This document shows positions 13,801 to 29,900 of a DNA stretch of 64,000 nucleotides, one piece after another. Position 1 is the first letter of the stretch, and each line of letters starts with the position of its first letter. This DNA comes from Icerya purchasi (Eukaryota; Arthropoda; Insecta; Hemiptera; Monophlebidae). The stretch is from assembly GCA_039619475.1 (NCBI GenBank), contig CM077116.1, positions 304,890,464-304,954,463 of the forward strand, in the 5' to 3' direction. The notes under the pieces were generated by a model, which saw only the letters and a program-made list of their open reading frames with translations, ran no database searches and was not told the DNA's origin. The position numbers and the translations under genes are program-made.

Positions 13801-15520
13801 TTTTTAATTATTGACATGGAAGTGAACTATCTAACAGCTCTGGAGGCATTTACGTTAGTGCTATTCCTAAATTTTCTGAAATTTATATTTGTTTTCTCAT
13901 ACAAAAAAAAAAAAAAAATCACTAAGTAAAGCTATACAATTATTTTCTATTCCCAACTACATTATGATATTTACATTTAAAGCAGAAAATTGCAATTAAT
14001 TAAAAACAATTTTAAGAGGTATAGGCAAAGTTTGAAATTTTTAACGAAATTCTCCGTATTTTAAATTTGATTAAAAATAAAATTTATTTAAACACAATTA
14101 TACGTAATTATAATCTTATTTGAACCTTAATATCTGTTTTATTTCTTCATCCGAGGATACATCTGTAAGCTGACCTAAAAGAACTTCTGCAACGATGTTG
14201 TCAACCGCGAACTTAGCAGTTTGTACTCCATCATGCCCATCAAAAACGCCATACATATAAGTTTCATCATCATACTTAAAGTGAAAACTTTGATCTTCAA
14301 ATGGGTGTTCTTCTTGCCTATGTCCATCTTCTCTATAAACTTGATTTGTCGATAAGCCTATTCCTAAAAAAATTATTTATATTTTTTAAATTTCTTTAAA
14401 AAGGAATATATTTCATTTACAATTTTTTTGAAATATATAAAATGAGTTACAATTTTTATAAAACATCCTACAAATGCAATTATAAATATTGTAACAGTTT
14501 TTAAACAAAAATGAATTTATTTTGAACTAATTATTCTTAGAAAAGTTTTGCACAATTTTTGTGTACTTATTTAATTAAATGTAACATTTAAGTTTTAATT
14601 AATAAGTTCAATAAAAAGTTAAAAGACAAGTAAATAATAATATTTCAACCAAATTGTTTCTTTACCACTTTTGGTTTTTATATAAAGCAAATACAAAATA
14701 AACCGAAAATATATGACAAATTTCATCTTTTAAACTAAACTATATAATTAAATTACGTAAAAGAATGAACCGAATAAAAACGTGAATAAAATGTGACAAT
14801 CTATTGGCGTTCACTGACCCGAGCCCCTTCTGAAAACTACTATTATCTAGTTTAGTGCGCAACAAATTCTTATTACGTATTTTTTAAATTTATTTGTGTC
14901 ATTACTGTTTTATATATGTATTTTAATTACTATGCTTGCATTTAATACATTCACAATTAATTTATATTTATAAATTTATGCAAAAATGTTTGTCGCTTTT
15001 TTTTGTTTATACTTTTATTTTAAAACTGCTCTTATGTAAAAATTATTACTTTCTAATTACATTGCGTACTATATACAGATAATCGCTAATATTGCAAAGA
15101 AAAGATATAACAGTACATTCAAATTCAAACAAAGCTTCCTTAGCCTTCCATCTACATACAATTTTAAAAATAACACCTATTCGACAACTATATAAATATT
15201 ACCTTCAAAAGTATAGCAATATTTTTTATATATATATATATGCATTAAATAGAATATACAATTATATTTTTTATCATTTATTATAGATATATTTTTTTTT
15301 ACTTACAAAAACTGTAATCAAATTAAAACTGTGGACGAATAATCTAAATAAAAAAATATTTTGGTAACCTTTTTAATATCAGTAAGGATGCATTAATGTA
15401 CAATCTGTGTATAAATATAGTTTTACCTGATTCTTTACAGACAGGAATATCGTCTGTCCAACTACGAGAATCAGGATACAGTGAACTGCAAAATTTAGGT
15501 CCATGAGTTTGTATAGGCAT
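4624..15520 (-). CDS. Tab1: TAB1 (TAK1-binding protein 1), 5' four coding exons; join complement 15427-15520, 14126-14363, 9485-9617, 4624-4864
   Basis: TAB1 is a PP2C-fold pseudophosphatase that binds and activates the kinase TAK1 in TGF-beta and innate immune signalling in the cytosol. The four exons join in phase (94, 238, 133 and 241 nt) to give residues 1-235. Visible family blocks are SWTDDIPVC near residues 20-28, YGVFDGHDG at 69-77, LLGQL at 93-97, a long helical block around ERASLLLEIP, LYVANVGNSRALLC at 182-195 and LSVDHDLSNEDELLRL at 208-223. The order and spacing match vertebrate TAB1. The last exon ends in phase 1, so the gene continues toward lower coordinates; no further exon was recognised in 1-4623. 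The introns carry a MITE, a Penelope-like remnant and two LINE remnants. It is divergently placed from Elongin C, about 1 kb away. Identification is by recalled family similarity, not by search. Confidence 0.9.
6258..6916 (-). mobile_element. Penelope-like element remnant: GIY-YIG C-terminus plus 3' hammerhead-like region
   Basis: The 122-codon minus-strand ORF (6548-6916) carries NNPGIYKLTCKTCNKV, the start of the GIY-YIG endonuclease that ends Penelope-like retroelement proteins. It then has FAKHL and a terminal FAENL block. The YIG half is degenerate and the reverse transcriptase is absent, so the copy is truncated. About 240 bp downstream on the same strand lies a hammerhead-like motif, as known for Penelope-like terminal repeats. 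Confidence 0.65.
6269..6310 (-). ncRNA. Degenerate hammerhead-ribozyme-like motif, copy 1
   Basis: Read on the minus strand: stem I CACC pairs with GGTG, the core is ATGATTAT (expected CTGATGA), stem II GGAT/ATCC closes a TAAT loop, then GAAA, a minimal stem III CTAG, and UC before GGTG. The expected C3 and G8 of the core are changed, so self-cleavage is unlikely. Confidence 0.5.
7297..7430 (+). repeat. Dispersed repeat, copy 1 (second copy near 34300)
   Basis: Shares ordered blocks with about 34300-34440: a GGAACTGGCCCC/GAAATTGGCCCC block, TTAGTACATT(G/A)TGAA, and a terminal CTTTACTTTACTTTAA-like block. No ORF. It directly precedes the LINE fragment at 7390. Class unknown. Confidence 0.5.
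7390..7870 (+). mobile_element. LINE remnant, C-terminal part after RNase H, family A copy 1
   Basis: Two overlapping frames encode a CCLRFNHSLFPASFSRF block and SDHILFECAAFSAKQSL, the LRLNH...DHLLFEC tail that follows RNase H in I/R1/jockey-group LINEs. It is frameshifted and ends in an A-rich tract near 7853-7868. The same family recurs at 10640-12546 and 37258-38930. Confidence 0.6.
8680..8900 (+). repeat. Weak threefold repeat, period about 92-98 bp
   Basis: A TATAGTAACCCACTTTTA-like block recurs at about 8686, 8784 and 8876 with diverged sequence between. Likely an old tandem array. Confidence 0.35.
9485..9617 (-). CDS. Tab1: TAB1 coding exon 3
   Basis: It follows an acceptor ending AAATAG and ends in TTATTG before the donor GTAATG. 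It encodes residues 112-155, including HAFLTVERCYL and AERASLLLEIPDD. These match the helical insert that follows the LLGQL block in TAB1. It ends in phase 0. Confidence 0.87.
10640..12546 (+). mobile_element. Decayed RNase-H LINE, family A copy 2
   Basis: Recognisable pieces in order: SGLPQGFYISPSLF (RT motif with the usual S changed), a stretch near 11090-11300 with LQNTVLRFFLG resembling the post-RT region, and DPNHVLFECSSLS near 12280 matching the family C-terminus. Frameshifts and stops are frequent. A SINE fragment (11371-11500) interrupts it. It ends in an A-rich tract at about 12536-12546. Confidence 0.6.
11371..11500 (-). mobile_element. SINE family S fragment (tail side), copy 1
   Basis: Begins with a (CTT)n tract, the (AAG)n tail on the minus strand, then TAGCGCCGTATTCAATTTCT and GGCGACTATCTATTTGTAC, shared with the copy at 35620. 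The tRNA-like head is missing. It sits inside a LINE remnant. Confidence 0.65.
12547..14125. other. TAB1 intron sequence, nothing recognised
   Basis: AT-rich with homopolymer runs. The overlapping ORFs near 13480-13690 on the two strands are low-complexity. Confidence 0.5.
14126..14363 (-). CDS. Tab1: TAB1 coding exon 2 (PP2C motif I region)
   Basis: It starts after a tract ending TTTTTTTAG and ends before a weak donor, GTTCAA. It encodes residues 33-110 plus two bases of Arg111. It holds YGVFDGHDG and AEVLLGQL. The reading frame has no internal stop, and the split codon AG|G closes exactly onto exon 3. Confidence 0.88.
15427..15520 (-). CDS. Tab1: TAB1 coding exon 1
   Basis: The ATG lies at 15520-15518. 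It encodes residues 1-31 plus one base, ending SWTDDIPVCKES, and is followed by the donor GTAAAA. The split codon G|GA becomes Gly32 at the next exon. The SWTDD(I/L)P block is the conserved N-terminal signature of TAB1, which supports this start. Confidence 0.88.
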
Positions 15521-16559
15521 AGTATTTTACAAAATTTTTCAGTTACATAATTATCACTCAAATAACATGAAAACATGCGAACAAAAAAATGCACATGATC
15601 AATACACTTAACGATAAAGGTAAACAGCAAACCGAAAAAAAACAGAAGTACAACTTTAAATCAGTAATCGAATATGTTAATATCGCTCACTTATCACAGA
15701 TTAGTTAAAAAATTACTTACATTGATGTTACCGGTGATTCATTGTATGTGATAAGAATTATTAGAAATTTTCAATCAGCTGAAACTACTAGTAAAAGCTA
15801 CTATTAAATATAACTGCTACTAACCCCTAAACACATTCCGATATTTTATCTAAATTAATGATTTTGCCTTTCGAAAATATTTTTCTTTTTAATTGCTGTC
15901 TTTAGAACGTATTTTAAAATTTTTTTATAACATTTTTAATAAAAATATAAATACAATAATCTTTGATTTAATAAAAAAAATAACTAAGATTAAAGATATA
16001 GTTATAGTAAAATATATGTAAGTGGGAAGTTAGACATTTGCTCTTTATAAACGAGTATATTTACGGTTTATTTTTATTTTATCTCATAAGTAAATAACAG
16101 ATGAAAAATGAAACAAAATTTAAAATTCTCAGCAATAATCAAAAAAAGTAATAATATTTGTGCATTATTTTTTTTGAAAAAATAATAAAAACAGTAGTAT
16201 TTTCAAAATAATGTTACTTCAGTGATGATAAATTTATAGAAGGTAATTCAGCTTCCTTTAAAATGTGTATATTTTTTATACTAATCATATTTTAACAATA
16301 AAATTATTTTTATAAAGCTTCGCCACATGTATGTATAATTTAAATAAAAGAACATCGTTAAAAAAATACTTGCACTGTGTTTAGAAGTTAACAGTGTTTT
16401 GTATAAATAGTGATTCTATCAATTTGGTGGGGAAGTATAGTCTGTAAAGATAAACGGTTTTTTGATTTGTTGTTTTCCTGTGTTCAATTTTAAAGCTTTG
16501 GAAGTATTTTAAATAAGTAGTGTAGTAAATTTATTAAAGTTATAAAATAGAAAAATACA
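15521..16559. promoter_or_regulatory. Intergenic region between divergent TAB1 and EloC
   Basis: About 1.04 kb separates the two start codons, on opposite strands. It must hold both 5' UTRs and promoters. I see no TATA box or initiator that I would place with confidence, and no transposon. Confidence 0.5.
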
Positions 16560-21580
<5,021 letters not shown>

Positions 21581-23625
21581 AGATGTACTAAAATTTATTT
21601 GTTAATATTAAAATTAGTTGTATAAATATTTATATTCAAAAAATTGTGTTTAATTATAACATTGTATATATTTTTAATTTATTTACATGTACATGTGTCA
21701 ATATATTTTGATTTTAAAAATTATGTGATTACCCAACAACAAAAAAATCTTCAATTTCATTGATTCGAATCTAATAGTAGTATATTATGTTTATTATATG
21801 CGTGTATGTAATTTTCTATAGAAATAACAAATGAAAAGACATTTTTAGTTGTTTTTGGGAAAACAGTCACGTTTGTCGAATTTAGTTTGTAAAACAGTTT
21901 TTTTTTGTTATTTTTTTGACTTATTCCGTTGAATAATTTCACGTAGCCGTTTAAGTTGTTAATACATTTTTGAAATTTAAAAATTCTAAATTTTTCACTT
22001 GCCATTATTTAGTTTATTATTTAAATACTTAATTAAAAATGCAATGCCCAGAAGTGTTCGAATTTGCACGGATAGTCGACAATTTTTTTTTTTTCTCTTT
22101 TTTACTGGTCGGTAAATTAAAACATCAGTGAGATTTTATATCTAAAATGCGATCTACAATTAATCGTATGTTAAAGTATTTAAAAGCTTATTGAATGCTG
22201 AGGTACACATGTAATAACGCAGCCATTTGAAGAGCAGTAACGATCAAAAAATTTAAAATTAAAATGAGTTTAAAAACAATAATTGGAAAATAGTAAACTA
22301 ATGCAATAGCGGAAACCGAAAAAACGAAATATAATTTGCTTGTTACACCATAAGCAATGTGAAAAAGAACGTAAGATTTAAAATTACGTATCTATGAACT
22401 AGTTCTATAATATTTAGTATATATTTATTTTAAATAATTAACGAAATCTATATACTGATATTAAGTCGGTAGTTTTGGCGCCATCTTTCGGCGGTATTCA
22501 GTTTAAAATTCATTTCGGTCAGGTTTCTATTTTATTTTAATCTATTTATCGTTTAATTGCCATCAACCAACGTAACTCGCTGTTATGGTCAGAATTTTGT
22601 TTTTTACGCTAGTTACACGAAAATTCACTATATTAAGTTTATATTTAATTTATCCAACATGACCGTTTAGATTCAAGCAAAAGTGCTTCACTTTCCAAAA
22701 GTATAACTTAATGTACGAATGGCAGTGATGCCAATTAAAAACGACAGGGCTTGTTTCAAATTTGTTACTTTAAATTAACAAAAATCGAAATTAAACATTT
22801 CAGTTTTCACGGAGTAAAGTTGTAAACTGTTTGCATAAACGCCATCGGAAGAAATTAATTTTTTTATTACATATGCATGTATTTAACTGCAGTGTATAGA
22901 AGGTACTTCACGTGTTAAAGTGTGGGATTGTAATTCATTCCCGGTTATTAATATGTAAATTGTAAAATAATTTATAAAAGCTTATTTAGTAAAAAAAAAA
23001 AAAACCGAATAATTTGCTAAATAGTATTGATTTCCTTTCGTAATGTGTGTTGTGCATAATTTCGTATGATTATACAGTGTGTGTACTCTTTTTTATAAAT
23101 AAATTAATTTAAGAAAGAACACTGAAGCATAGTTTTCCTTTTACCGGTAGACAATACCACTTGTATGGTTTTTTTTTTTTATTAACTTGAGAAGTGAAAT
23201 ATTAATGTATACAAATTTACATGAAAATATAACTAAACTTTTAAAACGGAATTTTCTTCGTAGAGGTTCTTAAATGTTATTAAGAAAGAAAATTTTACTT
23301 TTTTTCTCCTCCTAAATGAATTAAATAACCTATATTTTTTAAACTTAGCTGCTTCGATAACTAAGACATTTCTACTTGTTTTTCTATAACTTATGTATTC
23401 AGATTATAAAATTTGTAGTTTTACAATTTAATAAATATCTGTCACGGCAGAAAAGCTGTTTCGATTATATAAATTGCGATTTACTATAATTTTTGAACGC
23501 TAAAAAGGAAGCAAAAAGCGTCTTAACATTATTTAATAAATGAAGATGATACTATGAAATAAATATAAAAATATATATTTACTTGTATTTATAAATTAAG
23601 CAAAAAATTATTCCGTATAAAAATA
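21581..23625. other. Intergenic, between convergent EloC and mRpL45 ends
   Basis: Must contain both 3' UTRs. AT-rich with no recognised gene. The 82-codon minus ORF at 21757-22005 has no family resemblance I can name. Confidence 0.5.
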
Positions 23626-23922
23626 TTACGACTTTATAGAAGGTTGAGTTTTTGAATCATCAGAAGGAATATTAACTAGCGGTTGAACAGTTTCAGGTTC
23701 CATCTGTTCTAAAGTCACTGCTTTATTTTCTGATAAGGTAGCGTAGGTAATAGGTATTGGTTCTCGCGGTGGAAGCCAATCGGGTATAATTTTGCCATGA
23801 ACTCGCCAGGTACTATGCTGATTAACTACATGTTTTTCAAATACAACATATTCTAAAACATCTTTAGCCAATATTTCACTTCCATACAATAATCGTCCAA
23901 AACGGTCGTACACTGCCAAACA
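23626..23922 (-). CDS. mRpL45: mRpL45 coding exon 7 (last)
   Basis: Follows GTTATAG. Encodes residues 227-324 ([47 protein letters not shown]) and ends at TAA 23628-23626. The last 35 or so residues are acidic and Pro-rich, as in other mL45 tails. Confidence 0.95.
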   Translation of the reverse strand, partial: CLAVYDRFGRLLYGSEILAKDVLEYVVFEKHVVNQHSTWRVHGKIIPDWLPPREPIPITYATLSENKAVTLEQMEPETVQPLVNIPSDDSKTQPSIKS

Positions 23923-26900
23923 CTATAACAAAATTGTACACTTACGCCATTAAATAAAGTTTATTATTCTCTTAAAACTGTCTGATACTGCTTATTAGCA
24001 TCGTTATTACTAGCAGCCGCGGGTAAACATCATATGCACAACCGGATGTAACAGACACTAATTTATGTAAGGAATAATCTCTGTTTTCCTTATTAAAAAT
24101 TAACGTGTAATTGTGTATCACTCTTTCTGCACAGTCTTGTAGCATGCATTGAACAGTTTTTGCACGTGAACTTCAAAAATGAACTGTCATATCATGTTTA
24201 ACTTTAATAGTGTACCAGCCTCAAAACGGTTTAAATTTTAAAATATTCATTAATAAAATTATAAACATCTTCAACATATAAAAACCTTCTTAATTGAATA
24301 CACGTACAGCGGTACAGTCAATATTATAATACGTTACTTAACTATATAATTTTTGTTATTTTGTGAAGCTCATTACGTAAATTTAAAAAAAAAAATGGGT
24401 GCAGTTGTGCTGGGGCACAGAGCTGTTGATCTAACGTGAAACGCCTATATCGCTTTAAGTATATATATAAAAATATATAAATATATGCGGTGAAAAATAA
24501 TAGTCGTTGCGTTGCGCGATTTCGTTTCACAGGCAATTTTCAAGATGTTTCAGGCAAAAAAAAAAAAAAAAACAGTTTTAATAAAAGTAATTTGTTATAT
24601 ATTCACCGGCAAAAAAACTCTTTCAAAGCATGCTTATATAAATAAACTTTCCTGTTTACCCGTAATTATGGAGAAAAAATAACACTATAAAACTATTATA
24701 ATTGCAACAATTCGTGTTGTATTGTCATATTTCGCATTAAGAATAATAGTTTTCAAGCAATTACATTTTGCATTTTTTGAAGGAAAGTGTGAAAATGTTA
24801 CGTAACGTGCAAGATCAAATGTCTCGCTCTTAAATATTCCCATTTTCAATGTATTGTGAAAAAAAAAAAAGATATTTTTTCATACATACAGCAAAGTAGT
24901 GCAGTATGATGTATCAAGTGACAATTATTCTGTAGTGATAATTTATAAATTACTATTTCTATAATACTAAATTAAAAACGTAATTTCTACGAAGTTTTAA
25001 AAAAAATTTTTTCCAACTTTACAAATCATCTAATGTTTGAAGTTCCAAATTTGTATTGCGCTTAATTAGATAGATTTCCTACTATAAGGGCATTTATCAG
25101 AAATTAAAATTTATAACTAATACAATCTTGTCTTGCAAAATACGATAAACTCCGTTTTTCATCCTGTTTGAAATTTTTTGCGAACTTGTGAAGTTCTGTC
25201 AAAAAATCGAAATATATTTACCTCACAATAGGAAGTTTTCTATCGTTGCATAACACTTATGAAATTAAAATATTATTTTTTGTACTTCCGAGATATTTTA
25301 GGTTCTGTAAAGTCCAAATTTTAAGTTATCTTTTTTTATACTCTCTTGAATGTGCACATTTATAAGTTGTTCCAAATTCTCGAAGTATAGCATTCGAGCT
25401 ACTTAGACAAAGTGACGCAGTATGTTTCTCACTTTTTTGAACTTTTCATAAACTTTTAAAATTTTAATAAAAAACCGAAATATATTTTTATTACCGCTAA
25501 ATAACTAGTTTCCCATCGATATTACACTTAGAAATAAAATATACTTTTTTTAAATTCCTGAAACGGCAAATTCGAAAATTGGTTTAACCGATTATAATTT
25601 CTTTTAATGTGCATGTTTATTCTTGCTGCTTTTTTGCGGTTTTTATCAACCTTAATAATCAGCTGTTCGAGGGTTACTCATTTTTTGAAAGAGTATTTTA
25701 TCCGTATTTTATGTGCATAATTTTAAAGTGTCTAGCCGGATAAAATGGTCAAATCGGCTCTTAAGTCGTTTGGAAAGTAATTATGTCATTATGTACGCCA
25801 TCAATGGAAACGCCGATTCCTAGATTTTTAGACCTCTAAACCCTCATAGGGCCCTATAAGACCCGATTTTGTGATTTTCAATTTTTTTTACAACATCTCG
25901 GTCAGTTTTCAAGCTAGGAAAATCCCCACTTCAAATTGCGATGGATTTCAAGCTCTACAAAATGGTTTTAATCAAAAAAAAAAAAAAATTTGGCGTAAAA
26001 TTCAAATTTTTATAGCGTTCGAAAAATTTTAAAACTTGATTTCTCGAAAACAAAAACATACTCATCTCTAAAAAAAAAATATTTTATGTATTTTTTCTTT
26101 AAAAATATGTATGCATTTTTTCGAATTTTTAATAGCGTTCGAACATACTCAAAAACCCTAAAAATCGCATATTTTCGGTTTTCTGACTATATTTAAGCCT
26201 CCAAGTCTTTCCTGGTAACCTGCTTGATATTCTAAATGCCATTTCTGACTTTATTCTATACTTCTAAGATGGTAAAAATTGTTTCCGTAGGGGCGCTTTA
26301 CCGTAAAGTATTATGGAACCAATAAAAACCACATTATCGAACAATCATTAATAAGTCCTAACGGCTTCGTATATTAATACCGATTCTCAAAACTGATTAT
26401 CATATTTCTATACATTTAGTACACGATCGACCACTTCTTATCGTTTATCTGTACGTCAGAAATGAATTTTTAATTTCAAACTACACACTTTTACCTAGAA
26501 ACATTAATATAAGTCTCTTTTGATAGTTTAATGGGATGTTTTTTCGATCGAATTGGTTTTTTTTGTGGATTTTTAAAGTTGTTTAAAGATATATCTATTA
26601 AAATAATTTTTTTTTTGGGGGGGGGGGGGTATAGTTATAGGAGCAATCATAAAAATCATGAAGCTATATATTTTACTTGATACTGGCGCTGCAGTCAACT
26701 ATGCGATCACGAATGTGATCGAAATATGTACAATCAACGATTGAAACGTCCTGTCGTGTTGCGGCTGATTTTGAAAACGGGTGAAAAGGGGTTAAAAACT
26801 GTTTTCCAAAATACACATAAACTGTAATATTTTTGGTTCAAATGGGTTTATTAAATTATAATTTTGCATGAAGACACTTCATATGGTCTACTAAAAGTGT

Positions 26901-29900
26901 GAAAAAGGTTTATAAAACTCAAAATTTTCGTTGGGAAAAAGGTCAGACCCCCATTTTGGAGAAAACCAAAAATCACGCTACCGTTCTTACGAATAGTGAT
27001 TATCGCGTGTAATTTCATGTGAACATAATGTATATACTAAAGATGTCGAATAAGAACGCTTTTTTAAAAATTCGAATTTAAGGGGTGAAAAGTTGTTAAA
27101 AACCGTTTTCCAAAAAATACAAAATCCGCTATATGTTTAGTGCAAATGGGTTTACCGAATTATAATTCCGCGCAAAAATACCTCATATGGTCTCTACTAA
27201 ATGTGTGAAAATTTTTTGTAAATCCTCAAAAGTTTAAGGCGGGAAAAGGGTAAAACTTCGTTTTTGAGAAAACCAAAAATCACGCTAGTCTAAACGAATA
27301 ATGATTATCACGTGTAATTTCATGTGAATATAATGTATATATTGAAGATGTCGAATAAGAACGCTGTTTTGAAAATTCGGACTTTAAGGCGTGCAAAGGG
27401 ATTAAAAGCTGTTTCCAAAAAAATACACAAACTGTTATTATTTTGGTGCAAATGGATTTACCGAATTGTAATTTCGCATGTCACACGTATGGTGTATTAA
27501 AAGTGTGCAAAATTGTTTTCCTTTCCCAAAATTTTAAGGGAAAAGAATGACAGAATCCCATTTTTATGAAAACCAAAATTCACGCTACAATCTAAACGAA
27601 TCGTGATTATTATTGTGAATACAATGTATACACTGATGATGTCAAGTAAGAACGTTTTTTTGAAAATTTGCACTTGAAGACGCGAAAAGGGATAAAAAAC
27701 TATTTTACAAAAAAATTACATAAACCGTTATATTTCCCATAGAAATGAGTTATCAAATTATAGTTTTTGTCTTAATATTCTTTATACGCATACCAAAAGC
27801 GTACACGATTTGTTTGAAGTACCCTAAAGTTTAATCGTATAAAAGGCTTCACCCCGTTTTTGGCATAAAATAATGATTATGGCTCAGCCGAAACCATTTG
27901 CATTGGTTATCAGAAAGCCTATTTGAACACACCACATACCGAAAATGTCAAATGAAAAAGATTTTTTGAAAAATTGAACTTCATGCGGTGAAAAGTGGTT
28001 GAAAACTGTTTCCAAAAAATAACTAAAGTGTTATATCTTCATAATAAATAGGTTTAACATATTATAATATTTACGAAGAATTTCCATTTTTTTTACATCT
28101 TCGGAATTTTAAGAGTGAAGAGGGTTATAATCTATTTTTAGGAAAACTTAATATCACACAACATCCAGAAAGAAGTGTGATTATTCACGTATCTAGCTTG
28201 GTTTCGAATTATAGTGGCTTAGATACTGTAATTGTTTAAAATTCAAATAGCCAATTATTAGGAGGAAATAAAAATATTTTTGTCGAACAGTTTTTATCGT
28301 ATCTAAAAAAATTAAGAAAACATATTTCTGTCATAGTGTTGTGTTGTGATTATTTGTTTATATTTCCAAAGGAGAGAATGGTGGTTTCATCTGATTCCGA
28401 TGTTTTTTTTCTCTTAAGCGATTCAGCATGTTCTCTTTCCGATTTAGTTTCTTTTTTTTTTTTTTTGGTTCGTTTAGTATTTTAGAACAGCGTAAACAAT
28501 ATGGTGTTTATTCTGAACAGGGACAGCGTATATTGCTAGGGAAAATTAAACTGTTTTTATTATACCAATCAATTCTCTTCTGTATTATCCGCGTTCGTTT
28601 CAAATTTGTTTCGATCTGCATCATACTATTTTTGTATCGTTTACATCGAAATTATTTCGTTTTTGTAAGTTTTGTCTGTTATATGTGCTGTTTTTAATCG
28701 TTTAAAAAAATTTTGTGAATTGCCTGGTCATGCAAAACCGCCGTATAAATTTTTTTAATAATCTTTTTAACTTTCTTTTTACTACTTTTTATTTAATATA
28801 TTCACTGTAATTATGAACGTAGAATTAATATGTGTTAATGATAAAATAGTTCCCCATTATGTAAAATACATAGATAGGAATGGTGCATGTTTGTTTTCGT
28901 CTTTATCTTATTTATTGTATAATAATGAATGATTAGGAGTCGAAATATGCAAATGTATTGTACAATATGTTTATAAAAACTGAAAGAGGTTTAAGCCATA
29001 TACTATTGGACTTAATGGGCAACATATAAAAATAAAATAGAGTATTTAACTAATATGTTAAATATTCTAGCTTTTGGGACAAAACCGCCGTATAATTTTT
29101 TAAAATTAACTGCTTAACTTTCTTTTTAATAATTTGCTACCGGGAATGTTATTTATATTCAAATTTAAAATCCTTACAAAACTATTGCAGTTTGCTGTTG
29201 CGGTAATAAATTAATTTTAATCAAAAGCTCGAGACAGAGTGGTTGAAAGATATGAATGAAGAAGATGTTCTCTTAAATGTGTAATTATGGGAAATCACTA
29301 CGTGAATATAACTCGGTCTCTTCAAAATGTTGGCTGTGTAAGCTGTTTAGTTGAGCGAAACTTTTTATTAGATCACAACAGACCGGTTACAGAAAGACTG
29401 ATAATCTCCATCTAAACGTGAAACGCGAAGACCATCTTTAGTTGAACGGTGATAAACATGTTTCCTCCAAAGGAGACAAAGAATATTTGCATAAATACAA
29501 TTCCAGATGAAACAAATTTTTTTTTATGAATTTCCAAGTACAAATATAAACGGGCATTAATACACCGTGGGACACAGTTAGTAAAAAATAAAATTAAATG
29601 ATACGTATCATTGTTGTCAGCGGAGCGGCAGAATGATGAAATCCGTTTTTGTTAGACTTTCAGGACCCCTCGATGGAGAACAGGATACTTTTTACATTTT
29701 TAATTTAAATTCCGCGACCAATGTGAACGATACTTTGACGACTATGAACTTCAATTAACTGCGCCTTAAAAACCTTTTTTATACTCGACAATAACTTCGG
29801 AAAAAAGGTTAACTTATACTGATGAGAACAATTTCCGAAGCAAGGCAAAACAAGTGACTAGCTACGAACGGCGAAATTACTTCTTCAATTGACGACAGGA

